DNA from: an uncultured beta proteobacterium
GTDB taxonomy: Bacteria > Pseudomonadota > Gammaproteobacteria > Burkholderiales > Burkholderiaceae_B
Assembly (NCBI GenBank): GCA_903924715.1
Contig: CAIYCP010000404.1
Location: 1-13,344 of the forward strand
Direction of reading: 5' to 3'
DNA length: 13,344 bases
Shown: positions 1 through 6,091 of the stretch, in pieces
How the letters are laid out: every line of letters starts with the position of its first letter
Numbering within the stretch: position 1 is the stretch's first letter
Position numbers and translations under genes: made by a program
Notes under the pieces: model-generated
The model's database searches: none
What the model saw: the letters and a program-made list of their open reading frames with translations, nothing else
Told to the model about the DNA's origin: nothing

Positions 1-1
1 A

Positions 2-568
2 TCTATCTTCACAAAAAACAAGCAGACGCTACACGATTTAGTTGCTGGCACTATCGTTATTTTGGATAAGTCGCAAGAACCCAGCAATAGAGGTGAAATC
101 ATCTCTGCAGCTAAAAATAAAACACCGCAAAACCCTCCAACTATTACAAAAACTAGCTCAGCGGCCACGTCGCAATCCAATATGTCATCTGCTACTGGGC
201 TGACTGCAACTAGCACGGAAGAGCAGATATGGGCGTTCGCGTCGCAAGAGATGAACTCGCTTAATCGCAACGAAGGATTATGGGCTAAGTGTTTTGCTGA
301 AGCAGACGGAGATGATGCAAAGACAAAAGTAGGCTATTTAAAACTGCGAGTAGCTCAATTGACTGCTCAAGCTGAAAAAATTGCAGCGCAAGTGAAAGCT
401 GCAGGTGATGCAGCGGAGGCAGCTCGCATAGAAGCAATAGGAAAACCTGCGGAATGCCCTCAATGTAAGGGTTGGATTACAACCACAACTGAAGCATGCA
501 GTCATTGCAACGCTTGGCTGGGCGCTGGCTCCAATCTAAAACCCATATTAAAACCCTACAGAAGTTAG
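2..568 (+). CDS. RDD-family membrane protein, 3' part, with C-terminal zinc-ribbon extension
   Basis: The reading frame is open from the first bases of the window, so the 5' end is missing. The first visible residues, KQTLHDLVAGTIVI, match the end of RDD domains, where the last membrane segment is followed by a (R/K)QTLHD-x-x-AGT motif. A TTG at 62 could be read as a start but is almost certainly internal. After a polar Ser/Thr-rich linker (visible residues about 22-72) comes a helical module containing EGLWAKCFAEADGDDAK and YLKLRVAQL (about 73-120). An Ala-rich helix follows, then a CPQC-x10-CSHC zinc ribbon ending in WLGAGSN-x-KPI (about 152-182). The module is shared with the next gene, which starts 84 bp downstream on the same strand. 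The RDD function is not well defined (transport or membrane roles have been proposed). The RDD call rests on about 18 residues plus the expected position; the zinc ribbon is directly visible. Confidence 0.72.
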   Translation, partial: SIFTKNKQTLHDLVAGTIVILDKSQEPSNRGEIISAAKNKTPQNPPTITKTSSAATSQSNMSSATGLTATSTEEQIWAFASQEMNSLNRNEGLWAKCFAEADGDDAKTKVGYLKLRVAQLTAQAEKIAAQVKAAGDAAEAARIEAIGKPAECPQCKGWITTTTEACSHCNAWLGAGSNLKPILKPYRS

Positions 569-652
569 CCTATCTTGAACCGATTAACGCCTACGTTGCA
601 CACGAACAGTTAACATCTCTTAAAGCTACCTACAGAATATATAGGACTGACG

Positions 653-1375
653 ATGGAAGAATTCGGCGTAAGAATCGTACAAGCCATTGTTTATTGGCTC
701 GTCTTGTCTGCCATAGTTATAAATAAATCAAGCGAAGCACCCGTAGTTGGTGCACATAGATTCGCCACTATGTTGTCTGCCCTCGCTTTTATCATCGTGC
801 CACATAAACCAAATCAAAACAGTATTGATTTTTATGCGGTTGTAATACTTAACATCATCATGCTTTATGCGGCGGGCTTTGCAATAAGTTATTTTCGGCG
901 TCAATACAAACTTAAGAAAGAACTGAAAGAAGGTAGAGCTTCGTATACGGGGTCTTCAGTACAAGTCAAGCCCAATACTCAAGCCACGGAAGTCAAAGTA
1001 TCAGTCGCTACGAACGAAGACGCATTTTGGGAACAAGCAGCAAAAGAGGTGGATTCTAGTGATAGGAAACTTGGATTATGGGCAAAGTGTTTCGCTGGCA
1101 CAAACGGAGACGAGAACAAGGCAAAGGCTGAATACTTAAAACAGCGTGTCGCTCAGCTTGCGGCGGAAACACATGAAGACGCCATTAAGAAAAAAGAACT
1201 GATGAAAGAAGCATTTATTAATGAAACACAAAATAGCTGGAAAGCTGCAGCGACGCGAGGTACTCCAGCTAGCTGTCCAAAGTGCGACGGTCTAATTACC
1301 ACTAAGACGGACATGTGTCAGCATTGCCAGACATGGCTGGGGGTCGGCTCAAATCAAAAGCCGATACCACAGTAA
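653..1375 (+). CDS. Small membrane protein with the same zinc-ribbon C-terminal module
   Basis: This 240-residue protein has an N-terminal membrane part with hydrophobic stretches at about 7-23, 37-50 and 59-80, then a basic juxtamembrane segment (FRRQYKLKKELKEGR). The cytosolic part repeats the module of the upstream protein: a Trp helix (EDAFWEQAAKEV), GLWAKCFAGTNGDENKAKAE, YLKQRVAQL (about 122-170), and a CPKC-x10-CQHC zinc ribbon with WLGVGSN-x-KPI (208-238). The start ATG at 653 has an AGGA about 8 bases upstream. The two genes read in the same direction with an 84-bp gap, so co-transcription is likely. Function is unknown. The four cysteines suggest structural zinc, and the shared tails suggest that both proteins contact the same partner or each other. 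The membrane part resembles no family I can name. Confidence 0.78.
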   Translation: MEEFGVRIVQAIVYWLVLSAIVINKSSEAPVVGAHRFATMLSALAFIIVPHKPNQNSIDFYAVVILNIIMLYAAGFAISYFRRQYKLKKELKEGRASYTGSSVQVKPNTQATEVKVSVATNEDAFWEQAAKEVDSSDRKLGLWAKCFAGTNGDENKAKAEYLKQRVAQLAAETHEDAIKKKELMKEAFINETQNSWKAAATRGTPASCPKCDGLITTKTDMCQHCQTWLGVGSNQKPIPQ

Positions 1376-1414
1376 TTTTACTTTTAGTATAGATATTGAC
1401 TGGGTGCTGGCAGC

Positions 1415-1428
1415 GTTACTTAAGTAAC
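1415..1428. repeat. 14-bp perfect palindrome between convergent genes
   Basis: GTTACTTAAGTAAC is a perfect palindrome in the 66-bp gap between two convergent genes. As RNA it could form a 5-bp stem with a TTAA loop from either strand. No T-run follows on either side, so it is not a standard rho-independent terminator. It may be a weak bidirectional stop or chance. Confidence 0.4.
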
Positions 1429-1441
1429 ACCACTCAACGCC

Positions 1442-1876
1442 CTATCGCATACGGCCAACTGCAGCTGGATAAGGACGAGTGGATTGCTGTGGAACGAGCG
1501 GTGTTGCAGCCGTCCCTTGCTGCTGTTGAGCCAGTGCCGCTTGTTGCTGCTGCGTCATTGCTTGTTTATTTTTCGCCGAAATTGCCGCAGCTTGCTGCTG
1601 CCCCTTCGCGTAGGCTTTTTGTATTTCCGTTGGCTTAGCACTAGGCGTCGCTGGCTTATTATTAGTTGGCGGGCGCGGCTTACGCGGCGGCGTTGGGCTT
1701 GGTGTACGCGGCGCAGAACCTTTCGCTTTGGGTTTGCTCTTTGCAGCTATACGGTCAAGCTCTTGTTGCTGCTTCTGTTCAGCAGCTTCATCCGCAATCG
1801 CAGTCCAAGTCTTATCAAAAATTTTTCGTAACAAACCCAACTGTTCTTCAGCACTGGTAAATTCTAGTAATCGCAT
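1442..1876 (-). CDS. Hypothetical Q/A/P/K-rich protein with a compact N-terminal domain
   Basis: I chose the ATG at 1876. An AAAGGTG Shine-Dalgarno lies 6 bases upstream of it, whereas the in-frame ATG at 1879 is too close and the GTG at 1885 overlaps the site. The protein has 144 residues. Residues 1-40 (MRLLEFTSAEEQLGLLRKIF, then DKTWTAIADEA) look like a folded amphipathic helical domain. The rest is low complexity: a Lys/Pro/Ser/Thr linker (about 45-82), then Gln/Ala tracts (about 88-122) and a short polar tail. The tracts come from CAG/CAA/GCG-rich DNA, and the opposite strand is open too. The good Shine-Dalgarno and natural N-terminus favour this strand. I do not recognise a function. 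Low-complexity tails of this sort occur in phage structural proteins and scaffolds, but nothing nearby supports a phage origin. Confidence 0.55.
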   Translation of the reverse strand: MRLLEFTSAEEQLGLLRKIFDKTWTAIADEAAEQKQQQELDRIAAKSKPKAKGSAPRTPSPTPPRKPRPPTNNKPATPSAKPTEIQKAYAKGQQQAAAISAKNKQAMTQQQQAALAQQQQGTAATPLVPQQSTRPYPAAVGRMR

Positions 1877-1938
1877 CATCGTCACCTTTAGTTATATTTA
1901 TGGATGAGGCGGATGATTGACGCTGTTTGATTCAGCTA

Positions 1939-1993
1939 TGCCCCCGTTGGCCGGTCAAATTCCCCCATCTCTGGCCAGGTCAAACTCCCCCAC
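1939..1993 (+). repeat. Left end of the IS21 element with two transposase-site repeats
   Basis: The order is TGCCCCCGTTGGCC, then TCAAATTCCCCC (1955-1966), a CTGGCC spacer and TCAAACTCCCCC (1980-1991). The two cores are 25 bp apart. Compared with the inverted right end, the segment matches in the outer CCGTTGGCC, in both C-rich cores and in the GGCC between them. Repeated ends of this kind are known in IS21 elements and are thought to be IstA binding sites. Confidence 0.85.
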
Positions 1994-2068
1994 CTGAACG
2001 GGCTGTAAATTAGGGCCAATCGCCCAAGTTTTAGCCACAGTTCAGCCCCTGGCAGGACGTTATCTTTA

Positions 2069-2094
2069 CCCCTCGACTGAGGGGAACTGGATTG
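2069..2094 (+). promoter_or_regulatory. Hairpin covering the istA Shine-Dalgarno
   Basis: CCCCTC (2069-2074), loop GACT, GAGGGG (2079-2084) forms a perfect 6-bp GC-rich stem. The 3' arm GAGGGG is the best Shine-Dalgarno for the istA TTG start at 2092, 7 bases downstream. Folded, it would hide the ribosome site. The pairing is seen directly; a role in limiting transposase translation is inferred. Confidence 0.55.
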
Positions 2095-3675
2095 AACGTC
2101 TTGAAACCGCACTTACAAACGACGATTTACACCTTGCTGGCCGCTAAAACGAGCCAGCATGAGATTGCACGCGTCACTGGTATCGACCGCAAAACAATCC
2201 GAAGCTATGCACAACGTTGGCTAGTCGAGCATTCAAATTCCCCCGGGGTGGCCACCGGCTCCGAAGTTCAAATTCCCCCACCCCGGCCACCGGCTTTGGC
2301 AAGCCCCAGTTCGAGCTCGGCGTGCGAGCCGTACCGCGAGTTCATCGTCGCGCAACTGCGGCTACGTCGCAATTACACCGCCATATATCAAGACTTGGTC
2401 GATCAGCTTGGGTACACCGGTGGCTACAACAGCGTCAAGCGCTTTGCGGGTAAGTTACGCGAAGTCGATCCGGTTCAGTTCGATCGGCTTGAGTTTGCAC
2501 CGGGCGAAGAGGCGCAAGTAGATTATGGCGAAGGCGCACCGACCAAAGTGCTAGGTACGCAGCGGTATAAGCGGCCACGCCTGTTTGTGATGACGCTACG
2601 GTATTCGGGGCGTAGCTTTCGGCGCGTCGTCTGGAAGTCCAGCAAGGAGGTTTGGGCGCAGTTACATGAACAAGCTTGGCGCTACTTTGGCGGCACCACG
2701 CAATATGTGGTGCTCGATAACCTCAAAGAAGGCGTCATCACACCAGACCTCTATGAGCCCGAACTCAATCGAGTCTACGCTATGGCGCTGGCTCACTACG
2801 GTGTCGTGGGTGATCCGGCTCGAATCCGTGATCCAAATCGTAAAGGTAGTGTCGAGAATGCAATTGGCCACACGCAATCCACAGCGCTTAAAGGACGACG
2901 GTTTGAATCCCTTGAGGAGCAAAACGAATTCCTCGAACACTGGGAAACCCGTTGGGCTGCACAGCGAATCCACGGCAGTCACAAAAAGCAGGTCGAAGCC
3001 ATGTTCCAGGCAGAGCGTCCCTATCTGAAAGCGTTACCACTTACAGGGGTTCGTTACTTCAAAGAAGAGCAGCGCTCAGTGTGTGATGACTCCTGCATTC
3101 GGGTTAGTCACAGCAGCTACGCTGCACGCCCAGCCAAGATTGGTGATCGCGTGCTGGTTCGATTGTTTGACCACCATCTCGAGATCCGTGATCTAACAAC
3201 GCAAGTGCTGCTGCGTACGCATACCCTTGTCGATCGCCCTGGCACGGTGGTGCTGCCAGACGAAGAGCGGATCTTTAATCCCTCGCGCGAGACACGGGCG
3301 ATCTTGCGTCAGGCGCAGGCAATTGGGCCTGCGACCCACGAACTGTGCGAAACATTATTCAAACAAGAAGGCCGTGTCGGGCAACGCAAGCTTTGGGGAA
3401 TCGTGGGGTTAGTCAGAAGCCTGCCTCGTCGCCTCGTTGAGCAGGCCTGTGAGATGGCGCTGCACGATGGCATCCATAGTTACAAGGTTATCAAAGCGTT
3501 AGTTGAACGCCTAACCGCCGAGGCGCTGGCTTTGCTCGATGCTCCGCTTCAGAACGAACTCATGCTCACGCAGGAGCACCCCCTCATACGAGGAGGTGAG
3601 GATTATGCCGACCTGTTCACATTAGGCGCTCAGCGCAGTGCCAACCTATTACTTAACCATAAGGAGTCTAACTAA
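2092..3675 (+). CDS. istA: IS21-family transposase IstA
   Basis: IstA is the DDE transposase that cuts and joins the ends of the element. The 527-residue protein is full length for the family. Residues about 12-45 form a helix-turn-helix (SQHEIARVTGIDRKTIRSYA). Residues 48-75 are a Pro/Ser-rich linker. The catalytic core has D144 (AQVDYGEG), D209 (VVLDNLKEGV) and E255 (KGSVENAIG), and a beta-rich C-terminal domain follows. The start is a TTG with GAGGGG 7 bases upstream; no ATG fits the N-terminal homology. The stop is directly followed by the istB ATG, so the two are translated as an operon. The linker DNA contains two copies of the element's own end repeat. Confidence 0.95.
   Translation: MNVLKPHLQTTIYTLLAAKTSQHEIARVTGIDRKTIRSYAQRWLVEHSNSPGVATGSEVQIPPPRPPALASPSSSSACEPYREFIVAQLRLRRNYTAIYQDLVDQLGYTGGYNSVKRFAGKLREVDPVQFDRLEFAPGEEAQVDYGEGAPTKVLGTQRYKRPRLFVMTLRYSGRSFRRVVWKSSKEVWAQLHEQAWRYFGGTTQYVVLDNLKEGVITPDLYEPELNRVYAMALAHYGVVGDPARIRDPNRKGSVENAIGHTQSTALKGRRFESLEEQNEFLEHWETRWAAQRIHGSHKKQVEAMFQAERPYLKALPLTGVRYFKEEQRSVCDDSCIRVSHSSYAARPAKIGDRVLVRLFDHHLEIRDLTTQVLLRTHTLVDRPGTVVLPDEERIFNPSRETRAILRQAQAIGPATHELCETLFKQEGRVGQRKLWGIVGLVRSLPRRLVEQACEMALHDGIHSYKVIKALVERLTAEALALLDAPLQNELMLTQEHPLIRGGEDYADLFTLGAQRSANLLLNHKESN
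2232..2295 (+). repeat. Two copies of the IS end repeat inside istA
   Basis: TTCAAATTCCCCC occurs at 2232-2244 and again at 2267-2279, 35 bp apart, each followed by a GGCCACCGG block (2250-2258 and 2285-2293). They match the left-end core TCAAATTCCCCC exactly and have the same orientation. They encode the Pro-rich linker of IstA (SNSPGVATGS, EVQIPPPRPP). The linker may therefore be shaped by a DNA-level function as well as protein function. Confidence 0.8.
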
Positions 3676-4446
3676 ATGACCATGACCATGACAGAGATTG
3701 ATCGCACACTGCGAGAACTGCGGTTATCAGGAATCGGGGCTACGCTTGAGACTCGGATTGTTCAAGCGCAGGCGTCCCAGCAACCATTTATTGAAACCTT
3801 CTCGCTCGTGCTGCAAGACGAACTTGATCGGCGCCGCTCGCGCCTGATGGATCGCAGATACAAAAAGTCTGGGCTCGATGAACGTGCAACGCTCAACGAC
3901 TTTGACTGGCGGTTTAATCCAAAGCTTCCAAGGGCAGCGTGCTTTGAACTGCATACGCTAAAGTTTGTTGGCGATGGGGCCAATGCCTTGATTATCGGTA
4001 AACCCGGCACGGGTAAAAGTCATGTCGCCAAGGCGGTGACATATCAGGCCACGCTACAAGGATATGACGTACTGTATCTTGAAGCCGATAGTGCGTTTGC
4101 CAAATACAGCCTGTCCAAGCCGGAAGAACAAAACAAAATAATGCGAAGCCTACTCGAACCAGACCTCTTGGTACTCGATGATCTATTCCTGGCGCGACGC
4201 ATTGCTGACGCGTCAGCCGAGCTGTTGCAATCAGTCGTCCATCAGCGATACAAACTGCGCCGTAGCATCGTTGTCACCTCAAACCGAGTTGTTCAGGATT
4301 GGGGCAAGTATCTAGGCGACAACACAATGAGTGGCACGATTCTGGACCGACTCATGCACCGCTCAGTGCTCTTGGAGTTTGAAGGAAAAAGCTACCGACT
4401 TAAAGAAGCCACCGCGCGCCTTGCGCGCGATGGCACTGTTGATTGA
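3676..4446 (+). CDS. istB: IS21-family helper ATPase IstB
   Basis: IstB is an AAA+ DnaC-like ATPase that selects target DNA and stimulates IstA. The protein has 256 residues, the usual length. An N-terminal helical region (1-75) precedes the ATPase core with Walker A GKPGTGKS (108-115), Walker B LLVLDDLF (164-171) and a sensor segment VVTSNR (198-203). GTILDRLMHR near the C-terminus is typical of the family. The ATG immediately follows the istA stop, with AAGGAG (3661-3666) about 9 bases upstream. Two more in-frame ATGs follow within 12 bases, but the spacing favours the first. No frameshift or missing residue is seen. Confidence 0.95.
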   Translation: MTMTMTEIDRTLRELRLSGIGATLETRIVQAQASQQPFIETFSLVLQDELDRRRSRLMDRRYKKSGLDERATLNDFDWRFNPKLPRAACFELHTLKFVGDGANALIIGKPGTGKSHVAKAVTYQATLQGYDVLYLEADSAFAKYSLSKPEEQNKIMRSLLEPDLLVLDDLFLARRIADASAELLQSVVHQRYKLRRSIVVTSNRVVQDWGKYLGDNTMSGTILDRLMHRSVLLEFEGKSYRLKEATARLARDGTVD

Positions 4447-4463
4447 TAATTAACCCATCCTGC

Positions 4464-4517
4464 CTGGGGGAGTTTGACCGGCCAAAGGTGGGGGAGTTTG
4501 AAGTGGCCAACGGCGCA
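4464..4517 (-). repeat. Right end of the IS21 element with two transposase-site repeats
   Basis: This is the inverted counterpart of the left end. GGGGGAGTTTGA occurs at 4466-4477 and 4490-4501, 24 bp apart, separated by CCGGCCAAAGGT and followed by AGTGGCCAACGG and the terminal CA. It begins 19 bp after the istB stop and runs straight into the mqsA fragment. Confidence 0.85.
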
Positions 4518-4720
4518 CGAAGTGCCCATGCTGTGGTGCCGCTGAATTGATCCATGACACACGCGACGTACCCTATATTTATAAAGGTGATGCGACAACA
4601 ATTCCTGCGGTGAAGGGGGATTTTTGTCCTGCATGTGGCGAAGTCGTCTTGAATAAAGAGCAGGGCGATCGTTATGGTGAATTTATCAGGCAATTTCAAC
4701 GTCAGGTCAACGCAAATTGA
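4514..4720 (+). pseudogene. mqsA-type antitoxin fragment, zinc-binding domain only
   Basis: From the IS edge the frame reads RTKCPCCGAAELIHDTRDVP, then a tail containing GDFCPACGEVVLNKE and FIRQFQRQVNAN before TGA. This is the N-terminal zinc domain of MqsA/YgiT antitoxins: two CxxC pairs, a DxPYxY strand, and the helix ending QRQVNA that normally leads into the helix-turn-helix domain. The start codon is gone: a stop lies in frame at 4499 in the IS end, and no ATG or GTG precedes the first CxxC. The DNA-binding half is also gone, since the frame stops exactly where it should begin. No MqsR-like toxin is found. Family identity is strong from motif order; the gene is very unlikely to be functional. 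Confidence 0.75.
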
Positions 4721-4994
4721 GATGATCTGTCACACTGCTCAAAAAGTGCTTGGTGATATCGTGCGCGTCACCTTATTTGGCTCCAGAGTCGACGATCGTG
4801 CCAAAGGTGGCAATGTTGACCTAATGATAGAGGTGGGAAGCATTGTCGATGAACCGGGACTATTGGGGGCTAGGGTAGCAAGTCGCGTATCTCGTGCAAT
4901 GAATGGTCGCAAGGTTGACGTGATTCTCAAAGCCCCGAATTTAAAGTCTCAGCCCATCCAGGAAATTGCGACTCGCAATGGGGTCATCCTATGA
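4674..4994 (+). CDS. MNT-type minimal nucleotidyltransferase domain protein, active site altered
   Basis: The protein has a nucleotidyltransferase fold of the MNT (pol-beta superfamily) type: FGSR at 35-38, then GGNVDLMIEV where the family has GG(D)xDL, and a third acidic position in KVDVIL (D82). It ends in QPIQEIATRNGVIL, typical of the family's end, so the 3' side looks complete. The first catalytic Asp is Asn (N47, codon AAT), so activity is doubtful. Homology to relatives seems to begin at about VRSTQIEM. The ATG at 4674 therefore lies in borrowed mqsA sequence, and the true start may be that ATG or the one at 4722. MNT proteins usually pair with a HEPN or other small partner encoded next to them; here only a stub follows. 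Confidence 0.7.
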   Translation: MVNLSGNFNVRSTQIEMICHTAQKVLGDIVRVTLFGSRVDDRAKGGNVDLMIEVGSIVDEPGLLGARVASRVSRAMNGRKVDVILKAPNLKSQPIQEIATRNGVIL

Positions 4995-5023
4995 AGCTGG
5001 ATGAAGGGTGTAGGGGAGTTTAG
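4991..5023 (+). pseudogene. Ten-codon stub, possible remnant of the MNT partner gene
   Basis: An ATG overlaps the nucleotidyltransferase stop in an ATGA arrangement and encodes MKLDEGCRGV before TAG. ATGA overlap is the usual coupling in such pairs, so this may be the first few codons of a lost partner, cut off where the vapC 3' end begins. It is too short to identify. Confidence 0.3.
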
Positions 5024-5415
5024 GTAACCCAGTTATCAAGTTTAAGTTTCGGCACTTTTGCAAACTCTTTCACATTATTTGTAATCAAAAGAGCATCCAG
5101 ACTTAAAGCGTGCGCAGCAATGAGCGTATCCAGAGAGCCGATCGGTTCTCCACGTTGTTCTAGGTGGCTGCGTAATTCACCGTAGGCCCAGACGCACTTC
5201 TCGTCAAACGGTAAAATTTCAAAGGGCGCCAAAAACATTTCTAAGGCATCATGGTTTTTTTGCGACCCGCTCTTCGCTACGCCGTATGCAAGTTCAGCAG
5301 CGACAACTGAAGATACCCCCAAATCCCCAGCGCGATATTTTTGAAATTTCTCAATCACGTGAGCAGGTCTTTGGTTAATGATGTAAATACAAATATTAGT
5401 ATCGAGCAAAATCAT
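5020..5415 (-). CDS. vapC: PIN-domain toxin ribonuclease VapC
   Basis: VapC is the RNase toxin of a type II toxin-antitoxin pair; relatives of this subtype cleave initiator tRNA. The protein has 131 residues, the usual size. Acidic PIN residues are visible: D5 in LLDTNICIYII, E41 in AAELAYGVAKS and D96 in PIGSLDTLIAAHA, followed by ITNNVKEFAKVP (111-122), where the fourth position is Asn as in most of this subgroup. Start ATG 5415 overlaps the vapB stop by 4 bp (ATGA), so translation is coupled. No disabling change is seen. The substrate assignment is from the family, not shown by sequence. Confidence 0.92.
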   Translation of the reverse strand: MILLDTNICIYIINQRPAHVIEKFQKYRAGDLGVSSVVAAELAYGVAKSGSQKNHDALEMFLAPFEILPFDEKCVWAYGELRSHLEQRGEPIGSLDTLIAAHALSLDALLITNNVKEFAKVPKLKLDNWVT

Positions 5416-5645
5416 GGTAGCAGGGTTTCTCTGACTTGCTCATCTGGCTGAGATCTTTCGAGCTTAAAGCCGGGCTCAAACAAAGACAGTGCTGTCGGTA
5501 GGATGCCCCAGGGTTGATCTGAGGGCATCAATAAAACCGCGTTGCCTACATGCTTAACTTTTACTTCTGTGCCCGCGAAGCGGTACTCTTTAGGCAATCT
5601 GATTGCCTGACTTCGCCCCGATTGAAAAATGCGTGCGGTATCCAT
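5412..5645 (-). CDS. vapB: Antitoxin VapB (AbrB/SpoVT swapped-hairpin type)
   Basis: VapB binds and neutralises VapC and represses the operon. I chose the ATG at 5645, giving 77 residues starting MDTARIFQSGRSQAIRLPKE, the standard start of this family. AAGAGA lies about 8 bases upstream. Longer in-frame extensions to 5717 are not conserved-looking. Residues 1-45 form the AbrB-like DNA-binding hairpin, and the C-terminal tail (GFKLERSQPDEQVRETLLP) is the likely VapC-binding part. The genes overlap by 4 bp in antitoxin-toxin order. Autoregulation through the upstream region (about 5646-5720) is expected from the family; I could not define the operator. Confidence 0.9.
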   Translation of the reverse strand: MDTARIFQSGRSQAIRLPKEYRFAGTEVKVKHVGNAVLLMPSDQPWGILPTALSLFEPGFKLERSQPDEQVRETLLP

Positions 5646-5860
5646 GGCTTTTCTCTTATCTTTATGGTGTATATCAATGGTAACTATCAGTTGAATTCTT
5701 TGCAAGCTCAATTTCAACTAGCCAAGGGCAAAATGCTCTTGAGCTAAGCTCGACCGTGTCAGCTAATTTGCTTAATAGTCCTCACCTTAAGTTTGCACCT
5801 GGGCACGCCTACACGCGATGATTTTTCGCCCTCCCACTAAATAAACGCTGACCAACTCTT

Positions 5861-6082
5861 ATGAATCCCCTGAACCCCAAGAAACTGCTGTTGACCAAAT
5901 GGACGGCAGTGATGCCCATAGCCAAACAAAAACACTTCTTGGTCAGTCGGGTCATCCTACCCGAGCTGCCCACCGACCCAATTGAATCGGTGGAAATCGA
6001 ATCCGTGTTCTCCAAAGCTACACAGGTCATTGCCTGGCGTGAACTGCAGAACGACAGTGTGTGGCGGCAGGGCTGCGTTTGA
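5861..6082 (+). CDS. TIGR02450-family Trp-rich small protein
   Basis: A 73-residue protein starting MNPLNPKKLLLTKWTAVMPI, followed by KHFLVSRVILPE and ending IAWRELQNDSVWRQGCV. This order (NPKKLLLTKWTA, KHFLV, W(R)EL, WRQGW/C) is characteristic of the TIGR02450 family of uncharacterised proteins. The normal final Trp of WRQGW is Cys here. The start is set by homology; no strong Shine-Dalgarno precedes it. Overlapping open frames on both strands here look like shadows. The gene stands alone between vapBC and the DCC gene, with a possible terminator just after it. Function is unknown. Confidence 0.82.
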   Translation: MNPLNPKKLLLTKWTAVMPIAKQKHFLVSRVILPELPTDPIESVEIESVFSKATQVIAWRELQNDSVWRQGCV

Positions 6083-6091
6083 TGGTTTTTG

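Larger units (their letters stand above)
1939..4517 (+). mobile_element. IS21-family insertion sequence (istA-istB), about 2.58 kb
   Basis: The element carries istA and istB back to back and is bounded by inverted ends. Each end has two copies of a TCAAA(C/T)TCCCCC core joined by a GGCC-containing spacer: at 1955 and 1980 on the left, and inverted at 4466 and 4490 on the right. Both ends carry CCGTTGGCC outside the repeats. I set the outer limits at the 5'-TG at 1939 and the CA-3' at 4517, because IS21 elements usually end in TG...CA; this is accurate only to a few bases. I see no 4-8 bp target duplication (left flank ...TTCAGCTA, right flank CGAAGTGC...). That suggests recombination or an adjacent deletion after insertion, or slightly misplaced ends. 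Both genes are intact, so the element may still be active. Confidence 0.9.

Noticed and set aside
1396..1860. Three plus-strand ORFs opposite the Q/A-rich gene
   Set aside because: They are Leu/Arg-rich mirror translations of the CAG/GCG tracts without Shine-Dalgarno; the minus-strand gene explains the openness.
2662..3028. Open frames on both strands inside istA
   Set aside because: They lie wholly within the transposase coding sequence and have no family resemblance.
5646..5860. Search for a vapBC operator and promoter in the 215-bp gap
   Set aside because: Only weak -10/-35 matches and a short GAGCT-A-AGCTC repeat (5740-5750) were seen; nothing could be assigned with confidence.
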